Assembly (NCBI RefSeq): GCF_014647875.1
Contig: NZ_BMQA01000017.1
Coordinates: 104,453-168,452 of the forward strand
DNA length: 64,000 bases
Reading direction: 5' to 3'
Source: Streptomyces brasiliensis
GTDB lineage: Bacteria > Actinomycetota > Actinomycetes > Streptomycetales > Streptomycetaceae
Shown here: positions 23,331-31,225 of the stretch, piece after piece
Layout of the letters: each line of letters begins with the position of its first letter
How positions within the stretch are numbered: position 1 is the stretch's first letter
The notes under the pieces: generated by a model
The model's input: only the letters and a program-made list of their open reading frames with translations
Told to the model about the DNA's origin: nothing
The model's database searches: none
Made by a program: the position numbers and the translations under genes

Positions 23331-25763
23331 TCAGTCCTCATGCCCCAGCTGGAGATCACGCTCGGTCCGGCCACCGCCCGCGACCTGCAGCACGGTGGCG
23401 ACGGGCGGATACCCGGCCGCGATCACCGTGTACTCGCCGGAGGAGAGATCGACGAACCGGAACGTTCCGTCAGCGCCCGTGGTGAGCGTGTCCACGACGT
23501 TGCCCGCCGCGTCCAGGAGCGTCACGCGGGCGTCCTCGACGGGCCGTCCGCCACCGGCCCGCACCGTGCCGCGCAGCACGGCTCCGCCGGCCAGCTCGAC
23601 GTCCTGGCGGGTCTCCCGTGCGGCCTGCACGGTGACCGGGAGCGCGGCGGGGCGAAAGGCGGGCGCGCTGCCGGCGAGGGTGTACTCACCGGCCACCAGT
23701 TCGGTGATGACGTAGCCCCCCTCGCGACCGCTGCGGGTGGAGGCGACGACCTCGCCGTGGACGTTGGTGAGCGTGACGGTGGCGTCCCGCACGGGCGAGC
23801 CGTCCGCCGTGAGCACGGTGCCCGCGAGGCGACCGGCACCGCCGAGGACGACATCGAGCTCCACGGGCCGTTCGCCGACGGTCACGGAGACGGCCTGCGG
23901 CTGGTGGCCGCCCGCGGCGGCGATCAGGACGTACGACCCGGAGCCGGGCGTGGCCAGCGCGTACCGCCCGTCCTCGCCGCTCGCGCCGCGCCCGATCTGC
24001 TGTCCGGCGACGTCGATGAGGGTGAGCGCGGCACGGGGCACCACGGTCCCGTCGGGGTGCTGCACGGTGCCGCAGACGGCGATCCCGGCCGCGTGGGGCG
24101 AGCGGAGCGAGGTGGGGGTCCCCCCGGCCGAGGGCTGGGGGCGGGCCTGCGGGATCTGGGCGTTCACGTTCGCGTGCTCCGATTCGGCGGTGTGATGGGA
24201 CACCAGGGGTTTCTCCTTGAGGAAGAAGGCGATCAACAGGCCGAGGACGAGCACCGGAACGAGGTAGAGGAAGATCCGGGGCATGGCGTCGGCATAGGCG
24301 CGGATGTAGGCGTCGCGCAGCGCCGGGGGCAGGGCATGGACGAGTTGCGGGGTGAGGGACTCGGGGTCCGGAAGTCCGGCACCCGCGCGCGGGGGGAGCC
24401 GGTCGTGCAGGGCGTCGGTGAGCCGGTCGGCGAAGAGGGTGCCGAAGACGGCGGCGCCGACGCTGCCGCCGATCTGCCGGAAGTAGTTGTTGGCGCTGGT
24501 GGCGGTGCCCAGGTCGGCGGGCCGGACGGAGTTCTGCACGGCGAGGATCAGGACGGGCATCACCAGGCCGATGCCGGCCCCGAGGACGGCCATCCAGAGG
24601 CTGTAGTGCAGCCTGGGCGTGTCGACCTCGAGCCGGGACAGGAGCCACATTCCGACGGCGGACAGCAGTCCGCCGAGCACCGGGAAGACCTTGTATCGGC
24701 CGGTGTGGCTGATGAGCTGACCGGAGACGATGGAGGCGCCGACGATGCCGCCCATCATGGGCAGCATGAGCAGGCCCGACTCGGTGGCGGAGGCGCCGTC
24801 GACCATCTGCAGGAACGTCGGCAGATAGCTGGCGGCGCCGAACAGGGCGACGCCGACGACCAGTCCGACGAGGCCGGTGACGTTGAAGACGGAGTCCCGG
24901 AACAGCCTGAGCGGGATGAGGGGTTCGGCGGCGAAGCGCTCGGCGACGACGAAGAGCACGGCGGCGGCGAGGGCGCCCGCGCCGAGGCCGAGAATCTCCC
25001 GGGAGCCCCAGGAGTACTCGGTGCCGCCCCAACTGGTCAGCAGGACAAGGCAGATGGAAGCCGCGGCGAGCAGCAGTGCGCCGAGGACGTCGAGCCGGGC
25101 CTTCGCACGGGGCCTCGGGAGTTTGAGGACGGCGGTGATGACGGCCAGGGTGATCAGGCCGAAGGGCACGTTGATGTAGAAACACCAGCGCCACGAGAGG
25201 TGGTCGGTGAAGTAGCCGCCGAGCAGGGGCCCGGCGACGGAGGCCAGGCCGAAGGCGGCGCCGATCAGGCCCATGTAGCGGCCGCGCTGCCGGGGCGGCA
25301 CGATGTCCGCGATGATCGCCTGCACACCGATCATGAGTCCGCCGGCGCCGATGCCCTGGATGGCACGGAAGGCGATCAACTGGTCCATGGTCTGCGCCCG
25401 TCCGGCGAGCGCGGAGCCGACGACGAAGACGAGGATCGCGAACTGGAAGACGCCCTTGCGCCCGACGAGGTCACCGAGCTTGCCGTAGATGGGCAGTCCG
25501 ACGGTGGCCGTGAGCAGATACGCGGTGATCGCCCAGGACATCTTGTCGAGGCCGTGCAGCTCACCGACGATCTTCGGGAGCGCGGTGGCCACGATCATCT
25601 GGTCCAGGGCGGCGAGGAGCAGCGCGAGCATCAGCCCGAGAAAGACCAACCGTACGCGGCGCCGGCCGAGTTCGGGGGTGGGCGGGGCCGGTGGCGGGGT
25701 GATGACCTCCGGTGGTGCCACGACCACGACCGGTTCGTCCTGCACCAGAGTCGTCCCGCCCAC
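23331..25763 (-). CDS. MFS (DHA2, 14-TM) exporter fused to carboxypeptidase-regulatory-like repeats
   Basis: The 810-residue protein has a DHA2-type major facilitator domain (about 35-510): LDQMIVATALPKI, GKLGDLVGRKGVFQ and RAIQGIGAGGLMIG are the family motifs for drug:H+ antiporters with 14 helices. From about 570 to 805 come three copies of a carboxypeptidase-regulatory-like (transthyretin-like) domain, each with a G-x-V-x-x-x-D/G-x-P-v-x-x-A-x-V-x-L pattern (CGTVQHPDGTVVPRAALTL, AGTVLTADGSPVRDATVTL, RGTVRAGGGRPVEDARVTL). Such beta-sandwiches mediate binding at the cell surface. The GTG at 25763 has GAGGGGAG upstream. Confidence 0.9.
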   Translation of the reverse strand: MGGTTLVQDEPVVVVAPPEVITPPPAPPTPELGRRRVRLVFLGLMLALLLAALDQMIVATALPKIVGELHGLDKMSWAITAYLLTATVGLPIYGKLGDLVGRKGVFQFAILVFVVGSALAGRAQTMDQLIAFRAIQGIGAGGLMIGVQAIIADIVPPRQRGRYMGLIGAAFGLASVAGPLLGGYFTDHLSWRWCFYINVPFGLITLAVITAVLKLPRPRAKARLDVLGALLLAAASICLVLLTSWGGTEYSWGSREILGLGAGALAAAVLFVVAERFAAEPLIPLRLFRDSVFNVTGLVGLVVGVALFGAASYLPTFLQMVDGASATESGLLMLPMMGGIVGASIVSGQLISHTGRYKVFPVLGGLLSAVGMWLLSRLEVDTPRLHYSLWMAVLGAGIGLVMPVLILAVQNSVRPADLGTATSANNYFRQIGGSVGAAVFGTLFADRLTDALHDRLPPRAGAGLPDPESLTPQLVHALPPALRDAYIRAYADAMPRIFLYLVPVLVLGLLIAFFLKEKPLVSHHTAESEHANVNAQIPQARPQPSAGGTPTSLRSPHAAGIAVCGTVQHPDGTVVPRAALTLIDVAGQQIGRGASGEDGRYALATPGSGSYVLIAAAGGHQPQAVSVTVGERPVELDVVLGGAGRLAGTVLTADGSPVRDATVTLTNVHGEVVASTRSGREGGYVITELVAGEYTLAGSAPAFRPAALPVTVQAARETRQDVELAGGAVLRGTVRAGGGRPVEDARVTLLDAAGNVVDTLTTGADGTFRFVDLSSGEYTVIAAGYPPVATVLQVAGGGRTERDLQLGHED

Positions 25764-25925
25764 GTACCGCTCCCCTCGCCGCGCTGCCGCACGATTCCCG
25801 CCTAAATCCCGCGTAAATCGACAACCACGAACAAGCGCGACGAGTTACGGCATCATGCCGATCGGCGTGGAGATCCACTCGAACCGGTGAGGTGGTCAAC
25901 ACGCCTGGAGCATCTGCCCTTTGGG

Positions 25926-26369
25926 CTACTTCTCGACCTCGGCCGCGAGCCTGGCGAGGATCGCGTCGTAGATCCGGCCGAGCCCCTTGGGCGCGAAGGT
26001 CTTCTCGAAGAAGCCGCCGATGCCGCCGGCGCCCTTCCAGGTGGTCGTCACGACGACGCGGGAGCTGCCCTCGCCGGCCGGGGTGACGCGCCAGGTGGTG
26101 ACCATGGAGGAGTTGCGGTCCTTCTCGACCAGCTCACCGTCGGTCGGCTCGCTGACCTCGAGGAGGCAGTCGCGGACCCGCTTGCTGGTGGCCTGGAGCT
26201 TCCAGTGGACGAGGGTGCCCTCGCCGTCGCCGCCCTCGCGCACCTCGTACTCGCTGAAGTGCTCGGGCAGCAGCTTCGCGCGCGTGTCGCGGTAGTCGGC
26301 GAGGGTGTCGAACACCGTCTCCGGGTCCGCCGCGACGACCCGCTCCGTAGTGGCCTCGACCTGCGCCAT
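25926..26369 (-). CDS. SRPBCC (START-like) family protein
   Basis: The 147-residue protein begins MAQVEATTERVVAADPETVFDTLADYRD, the usual first strand and helix of polyketide-cyclase/START-like folds, with a SRVVVTTTWKGAGGIGGFFE strand pair and a long C-terminal helix. The fold binds hydrophobic ligands; function is unassigned. The ATG at 26369 is preceded by GGAGGAACG. It is divergent from the radical SAM gene, sharing a 160-bp region. Confidence 0.85.
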   Translation of the reverse strand: MAQVEATTERVVAADPETVFDTLADYRDTRAKLLPEHFSEYEVREGGDGEGTLVHWKLQATSKRVRDCLLEVSEPTDGELVEKDRNSSMVTTWRVTPAGEGSSRVVVTTTWKGAGGIGGFFEKTFAPKGLGRIYDAILARLAAEVEK

Positions 26370-26483
26370 TGCGTTCCTCCAGGACATGGGTTCTCGGGGT
26401 TGGAACAAGCCAACCACCCCGGTGCCCGGCCCCCCAAATCGGGGTGCCCGAGGCGATCGAAAACGAACCTTGCACGATCAAGC

Positions 26484-26495
26484 GAACAGGTGTTC
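26484..26495 (+). promoter_or_regulatory. SOS-box-like LexA site in the radical SAM promoter
   Basis: GAACAGGTGTTC matches the actinobacterial LexA core GAAC-N4-GTTC. It lies between a TTGCAC (26470-26475) and a TATTCT (26496-26501) that could serve as -35 and -10, so LexA binding would block the promoter. Spacing between the hexamers is 20 bp, longer than ideal. Confidence 0.6.
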
Positions 26496-26527
26496 TATTC
26501 TGGTGGCAGCGCTACCTAGGAGGCGTG

Positions 26528-27589
26528 ATGCGCTGGGAGAACCTCACAGTGGAGTCCGAGCACGGCAGGGCCGACGTTGCACTGTTCGGCGCGGACGCGG
26601 TCACGACGCGGACGTTCGACACACCCGAATTCAGAGGGATCACGTTCCACGAGATCCGGGCGCGTTCGATCATCAACCGGGTGCCGGGCGCCTCACGGAT
26701 GCCCTTCGAGTGGACGGTCAATCCCTACCGGGGCTGCACGCACGCGTGCGTGTACTGCTTCGCCAGAAAGACGCACAGCTATCTGGACCTCGACACTGGG
26801 ATCGGCTTCGACACCCAGATCGTGGTCAAGGTGAACGCGCCCGAGCTGCTGCGCCGCCAGCTCGGCTCGCGCCGCTGGCAGGGCGAGCACATCGCGATGG
26901 GCACGAACGTCGACTGCTACCAGCGCGCCGAAGGCCGTTACCAGCTGATGCCGGGCATCATCTCCGCCCTGCGCGACCGTGCGAACCCCTTCTCCATCCT
27001 GACCAAGGGCACGCTGATCCTGCGCGACCTCGACCTGCTGAAGCAGGCGTCACAGGTCACGGACGTCGGCATCTCGGTCTCGGTCGGCTTCACCGACCCG
27101 GGCCTGTGGCGCACCGTCGAGCCGGGCACCCCCGCGCCCGAGCGGCGCCTGGAGGTCGTCCGGACCCTCACCGACCACGGCATCGGCTGTGGTGTGCTGA
27201 TGGCGCCCGTGATCCCCTTCCTGAGCGACCACCCGGCCCAACTGCGTGCCACGGTACGGGCGATCGCGGCCGCCGGAGCCACCTCGGTCACTCCACTGGT
27301 GCTCCATCTGCGGCCCGGCGCCCGCGAATGGTTCATGGCCTGGCTCGCCGAGAACCACCCGCACCTGGTGCGGCGCTACGAGCGGCTGTACGCCGAGGGC
27401 GCCTACGCGCCGAAGTGGTACCAGCGGCGGATCACCCGTCAGGTCCATGAACTGGCCCAGGAGTACGGCATCGGGCCCGCGCGCGCGGGCATGCCGCGCC
27501 GGATCCGTCCGCCGGAGCCGGCGGATTCGTCGGTCTCTCCGGCCGGCCGACCGGAAATGTCCGAACCGACTCAACTCACGTTGATCTGA
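26528..27589 (+). CDS. Rv2578c-family radical SAM protein
   Basis: The 353-residue protein has the 4Fe-4S cluster motif C-x3-C-x2-C at Cys70, Cys74 and Cys77 within NPYRGCTHACVYCFAR, followed by GTNVDCYQRAEGRY and SILTKGTLI, which match the Rv2578c/SplB-like radical SAM branch. Related enzymes include spore photoproduct lyase, so a repair role is plausible but unproven. GGAGG precedes the ATG at 26528. The promoter carries an SOS-box-like site, supporting control by DNA damage. Confidence 0.9.
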   Translation: MRWENLTVESEHGRADVALFGADAVTTRTFDTPEFRGITFHEIRARSIINRVPGASRMPFEWTVNPYRGCTHACVYCFARKTHSYLDLDTGIGFDTQIVVKVNAPELLRRQLGSRRWQGEHIAMGTNVDCYQRAEGRYQLMPGIISALRDRANPFSILTKGTLILRDLDLLKQASQVTDVGISVSVGFTDPGLWRTVEPGTPAPERRLEVVRTLTDHGIGCGVLMAPVIPFLSDHPAQLRATVRAIAAAGATSVTPLVLHLRPGAREWFMAWLAENHPHLVRRYERLYAEGAYAPKWYQRRITRQVHELAQEYGIGPARAGMPRRIRPPEPADSSVSPAGRPEMSEPTQLTLI

Positions 27590-27634
27590 GAGCGTTCGAG
27601 GGCATCGCACGATCCAATTGGGTCAAGTATTGCC

Positions 27635-27646
27635 AGAACGCGTTCT
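27635..27646. promoter_or_regulatory. Perfect 12-bp palindrome upstream of a secreted peptidase
   Basis: AGAACGCGTTCT is fully self-complementary and lies 79-90 bp before the 27725 start, between the radical SAM and peptidase genes. It may be an operator; the ends also resemble LexA half-sites but the spacing differs. Confidence 0.4.
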
Positions 27647-27724
27647 TCCGGGTGCTCTCTCCGGGACGATGCGGCGAGGACCGCGATACACGCTGTCCGA
27701 AACCCCTCCGTCCTGGGAGGACCC

Positions 27725-29302
27725 ATGAGAACTCGCGCAGCCGTGCTGTGCGCTGCCGCCGCCGTCGTGGCCGGGTCGTTCACGGCCGTCCCCGCCGGCG
27801 CGAGCACCCAGCACCCCGCGCAGGCGACCCGGGCCGCGACCGTCACCTGGAAGAAGTGCGGCACCACCGACTACCCGACGCTCCAGTGCGGTTCCCTGAA
27901 GGTGCCGCTCGACCACGCGAATCCGCATGGGAAACAGATCACGCTCGCCCTGTCCCGCGTCCCGCACACCGCCAAGACGTCACAGGGCCCGCTGCTGGTC
28001 AACCCCGGCGGACCCGGCGGCAGCGGTCTGACACTGGCCGGATTCGTCGCGTCCGCGCTGCCCAAGACGGTGGCGGCACAGTACGACGTCATCGGCTTCG
28101 ACCCGCGCGGCGTGGGCGACAGCACACCCGCGCTCGACTGCAAGACCGGTCACTTCACCCCGGTCCGCCCGGACTCCGTGCCCGGCACACCCGCGCTCGA
28201 GAGGGCCAACCTCACGCGCGCGCAGTCGTTCGCCGCCGCCTGCGGCAAGAAGTACGCGAGCGTGCTGCCGTACATCGACACCGTCAGCGCCGTCCAGGAC
28301 ATGGACTCGATCCGCCAGGCCCTCGGCGCGCGGAAGATCAGCTACTTCGGCTACTCGTACGGCACCTATCTCGGCGCGGTCTACGCGAAACTGTTCCCGG
28401 AGCGGGTGCGGCGCCTGGTGCTGGACTCGATCGTCGACCCGACCGGCGTCTGGTACGACGACAACATCGGCCAGGACTACGCCTTCAACGACCGCCACCG
28501 GGCTCTGATGGCCTGGATCGCCAAGTACGACTCGACGTACAAGCTGGGCACCGATCCGGAGAAGATCGAGGCCAAGTGGTACACGATGCGGGCGGCTCTC
28601 GCCAAGAAGCCGGCCGGCGGCAAGGTCGGCGCCTCCGAGCTCGAGGACATCTTCATCCCGGGCGGCTACTACAACGGCTACTGGCCCCGTCTCGCCGAGG
28701 CGTTCGCGGCCTACGTGAACGACAAGGAGTCCGGACCGCTGGAGAAGGCGTACGACAACTTCGCCGCGATCGACGCCTCGGGCGACAACGGCTACAGCGT
28801 CTACACCTCGGTGCAGTGCCGTGACACCTCCTGGCCGCGCGGCTGGAACCAGTGGCGCAAGGACAACTGGCAGGTGTACGAGAAGGCGCCGTTCATGGCC
28901 TGGAACAACGCCTGGTACAACGCGCCGTGCGCCTTCTGGCCGGTGCCGTCGCAGCACCCGGTGAACATCGCCAACGGCAAGCTGCCGCCGGTGCTGCTCT
29001 TCCAGGCGACCGACGACGCTGCCACCCCGCACCAGGGCGGGGCGACGGTCCATCGGCTGCTGTACGGCTCCAGCCTGGTGGTCGAGCAGGGCGGCGGGAA
29101 CCACGGCATCACGCTGAGCGGGAACGCCTGCCTGGACAAGTACCTGTCGACGTATCTGACGAACGGAAAGGTGCCACGCGGCCGCGGCGAGGCCGACGCG
29201 GTGTGCGAGAAGACGCCCGACCCGAAGCCACTGGCCGCGAAGGCGGCTTCGACGTCGGCACGCGGCTCCACTCTGCACGGCCTGCTCGGCTTCCGCGGCT
29301 GA
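27725..29302 (+). CDS. Secreted alpha/beta-hydrolase, tripeptidyl-aminopeptidase (TAP/SlpD-E) type
   Basis: The 525-residue protein has an N-terminal signal peptide (MRTRAAVLCAAAAVVAGSF, cleavage likely after AGA near residue 26). The oxyanion-hole segment is NPGGPGGSG (93-101), the nucleophile GYSYG (Ser211), and a C-terminal TAP-like domain has the Asp in QATDDAATP and His in GGGNHGIT. Members remove tripeptides or act on mycelial peptides outside the cell. Strong GGGAGG before the ATG. It probably has its own promoter in the 135-bp gap upstream. Confidence 0.9.
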   Translation: MRTRAAVLCAAAAVVAGSFTAVPAGASTQHPAQATRAATVTWKKCGTTDYPTLQCGSLKVPLDHANPHGKQITLALSRVPHTAKTSQGPLLVNPGGPGGSGLTLAGFVASALPKTVAAQYDVIGFDPRGVGDSTPALDCKTGHFTPVRPDSVPGTPALERANLTRAQSFAAACGKKYASVLPYIDTVSAVQDMDSIRQALGARKISYFGYSYGTYLGAVYAKLFPERVRRLVLDSIVDPTGVWYDDNIGQDYAFNDRHRALMAWIAKYDSTYKLGTDPEKIEAKWYTMRAALAKKPAGGKVGASELEDIFIPGGYYNGYWPRLAEAFAAYVNDKESGPLEKAYDNFAAIDASGDNGYSVYTSVQCRDTSWPRGWNQWRKDNWQVYEKAPFMAWNNAWYNAPCAFWPVPSQHPVNIANGKLPPVLLFQATDDAATPHQGGATVHRLLYGSSLVVEQGGGNHGITLSGNACLDKYLSTYLTNGKVPRGRGEADAVCEKTPDPKPLAAKAASTSARGSTLHGLLGFRG

Positions 29303-29357
29303 GCGGTTCGCGCGGCCCGTCGGGGGCGTTGTCGGACTCATGGTCCACCATGGACGC

Positions 29358-29756
29358 ATGACTGAGCCGACCAGGATCCCCGCCCCCGACGGCGTCGCGC
29401 CCGCCACCCAGTACAGCCATGTCGTCACGGCCACCGGCCGTTTCGTCGCCGTCTCCGGCCAGCTGGCCCTGGACGAGGACGGCGAGCTCGTGGGCGAGGG
29501 CGACCCGGCGGCACAGGCGCGCCAGGTCTTCGAGAATCTGCGGCGCTGTCTGACCGCCGCCGGGGCGACGTTCGACGACGTCGTCAAACTCACCTACTTC
29601 GTCACGGACATGACGCATCTGCCCGCGATCCGTGCGGCGCGCGCCGCACACATACCCGACGACCGGCTCCCGGCGTCCTCCGCCGTGCAGGTGGCCGCGC
29701 TGGTGGGGCCGCGGTTCCTGCTGGAGGTCGAGGCGTTCGCCGTGGTCGCCGCATGA
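29358..29756 (+). CDS. RidA/YjgF family protein
   Basis: The 132-residue protein has the RidA fold motifs ATGRFVAVSGQLALDEDGELV, AQARQVFENLRRCLTAAGATFDDVVKLTYFVTDM and PASSAVQVAALVGPRFLLEVEAFAVV, including the AxVQV strand near the C-terminus. RidA proteins hydrolyse reactive enamine/imine intermediates; the canonical arginine of true RidA is replaced here by Gln/Val near that position, so the activity may differ. An in-frame ATG at 29340 exists; 29358 better fits the family N-terminus. The GNAT gene overlaps by 4 bp (ATGA). Confidence 0.85.
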   Translation: MTEPTRIPAPDGVAPATQYSHVVTATGRFVAVSGQLALDEDGELVGEGDPAAQARQVFENLRRCLTAAGATFDDVVKLTYFVTDMTHLPAIRAARAAHIPDDRLPASSAVQVAALVGPRFLLEVEAFAVVAA

Positions 29757-30277
29757 TCGGGCCGACGGTGCGGCTCATGACCGCCGCCGACATCGAGCGC
29801 GTCTCCGAGATCCGTGTCCGCGGTTGGCAGTTCGCCTACCGGGGGCTCATGCCGCAGCCGTACCTCGACGCGCTGGACGTGGCGAAGGACGCGGAGCGGC
29901 GCCGCGCCCGCTTCTCGCCGACCGCGAGGGACGGTGTGGTGAACCTGGTCGCCGAGCGGGACGGCGAGATCGTCGGGTGGGCGGCGCACGGTCCCTACCG
30001 GGACGACGACGTACGCACCGGCGACGCCGAGTTGTACGCGCTCTACGTCGACACCGCCCAGCTCGGAAGCGGGGTGGGAAGGGCGCTCCTGGAGAAGTCG
30101 GTACGGCAGTGCTTCCCGCACCCGCGCATGTTCCTGTGGGTCCTGAAGGAGAACACGCGCGCCCGGCGCTTCTACGAGCGGGCGGGATTCCGCGCGGACG
30201 GCATGGAGGAGCCCTTCGAGGCGGGCGGCGTGGACGTGCCGGAGCTGCGGTACGTGAAGGAGCCGCTCCACGGCTGA
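29753..30277 (+). CDS. GNAT N-acetyltransferase
   Basis: The 174-residue protein shows the GNAT core: GPTVRLMTAADIERVSEIR, VAERDGEIVGWAAHG, AELYALYVDTAQLGSGVGRALLE (acetyl-CoA loop) and FLWVLKENTRARRFYERAGF. Substrate unknown. Its ATG overlaps the RidA stop (ATGA), so the two are cotranscribed and coupled. It ends 4 bp from a convergent HEAT-repeat gene. Confidence 0.88.
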   Translation: MIGPTVRLMTAADIERVSEIRVRGWQFAYRGLMPQPYLDALDVAKDAERRRARFSPTARDGVVNLVAERDGEIVGWAAHGPYRDDDVRTGDAELYALYVDTAQLGSGVGRALLEKSVRQCFPHPRMFLWVLKENTRARRFYERAGFRADGMEEPFEAGGVDVPELRYVKEPLHG

Positions 30278-30281
30278 GAGG

Positions 30282-30857
30282 TCATCTCGGTCCGGGGATC
30301 CGCTCCAGCGCCTGCACGGCAGCCTCGGCGAGCGTCGGGTGGGCCAGTGCCTCGGTCAGGACACGCCGGGCGCGGACGTCCCCGAGCGTGCCGAGGCCCT
30401 CCACACAGGCGAGGGCCACGCGGCGGTGCGGGTCGTGCGGGCGCAGCCGCCGCTCCAGGGTGGTGATCAGCGCGGGCACGGATTCGGGGGCGCGCAGTTC
30501 GACCAGGAGCCGTACGGGGTGGAGGGCGTAGGCGACGCGCAGTTCGTTGGTGGCGAGGGCGGCGGCCGCGCGGGCCGTGCGGGGGTCCTGGAGCCGGGCG
30601 AGGGCGTGGGCGGCGGAGGCGCAGCGCGGGGGGTCGCGGTGGTTGAGCAGCAGGACGAGGGACTCGAACGCACGCCGGTCGCCCGCCACCCCCAGCCGGA
30701 ACGCGGCCAGCTCCCTGGCCCACAGCGGCTGTCCGGCCGCGGTCAGCACATCCGCGAGTTCGTCGTGGTCGCCGGTCGCCGCCAGCCGCTCGTACGCCGG
30801 CGTCCCGTGCGACTCCTGCCATAGACGCTCCGTGAGCGATCGCAACTCTTCGTCCAC
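30282..30857 (-). CDS. HEAT-repeat domain protein
   Basis: The 191-residue protein is built of about five HEAT-like helical pairs (for example AFESLVLLLNHRDPPRCASAAHALARLQD, VPALITTLERRLRPHDPHRRVALACVEGLG, RVLTEALAHPTLAEAAVQALERI). Such alpha-solenoids bind proteins; no enzymatic motif is seen. GTG start at 30857, with TACGCT seven bases upstream and no ribosome-binding site, so apparently leaderless. Confidence 0.8.
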   Translation of the reverse strand: MDEELRSLTERLWQESHGTPAYERLAATGDHDELADVLTAAGQPLWARELAAFRLGVAGDRRAFESLVLLLNHRDPPRCASAAHALARLQDPRTARAAAALATNELRVAYALHPVRLLVELRAPESVPALITTLERRLRPHDPHRRVALACVEGLGTLGDVRARRVLTEALAHPTLAEAAVQALERIPGPR

Positions 30858-30864
30858 GAAGCCC

Positions 30865-30870
30865 AGCGTA
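30865..30870 (-). promoter_or_regulatory. -10 element of a leaderless promoter (HEAT-repeat gene)
   Basis: On the reverse strand TACGCT is followed by 7 nt and the GTG start at 30857. Confidence 0.5.
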
Positions 30871-31018
30871 GGGGCGTCGTCGGACGGCCGGGGGGTACAT
30901 CACAAACTACGGGGCTGGCGCGCTCGTTACTCTCCGGTTAAGCTCATACGAGCGAGTTACCCGCTCGCACCCGCTTGCGACGATTTGGTGACGCAGTCGT
31001 CGTGAGCGTTCGTCCGTT

Positions 31019-31036
31019 CGGTACGTCCACGTACCG
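31019..31036. promoter_or_regulatory. 18-bp perfect inverted repeat, candidate TetR operator
   Basis: CGGTACGT and ACGTACCG are perfect 8-bp arms around CC, within the 368-bp gap before the 3-hydroxyacyl-CoA dehydrogenase gene. Size and symmetry are those of a TetR-family operator, and a TetR gene lies at the end of this unit. The rest of this gap (30871-31225) has no supportable gene. Confidence 0.55.
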
Positions 31037-31225
31037 CAGTACGACCCGGCTCCGGGACAGGGCCGGTCGGTCTCCGCCGTACCCGGGCGTGCGCGCCCGC
31101 GGCGACGGCACCGGGCGTGTGCGCCTGCAGCCCGGCATCACCCGCACTCCTCATCCGCACCCGGTGCGCCCCCTCGGCGCACCCGGCGCGCTCCCAGTCG
31201 TCACCCTCATTCCTGGAGTCCCGCG

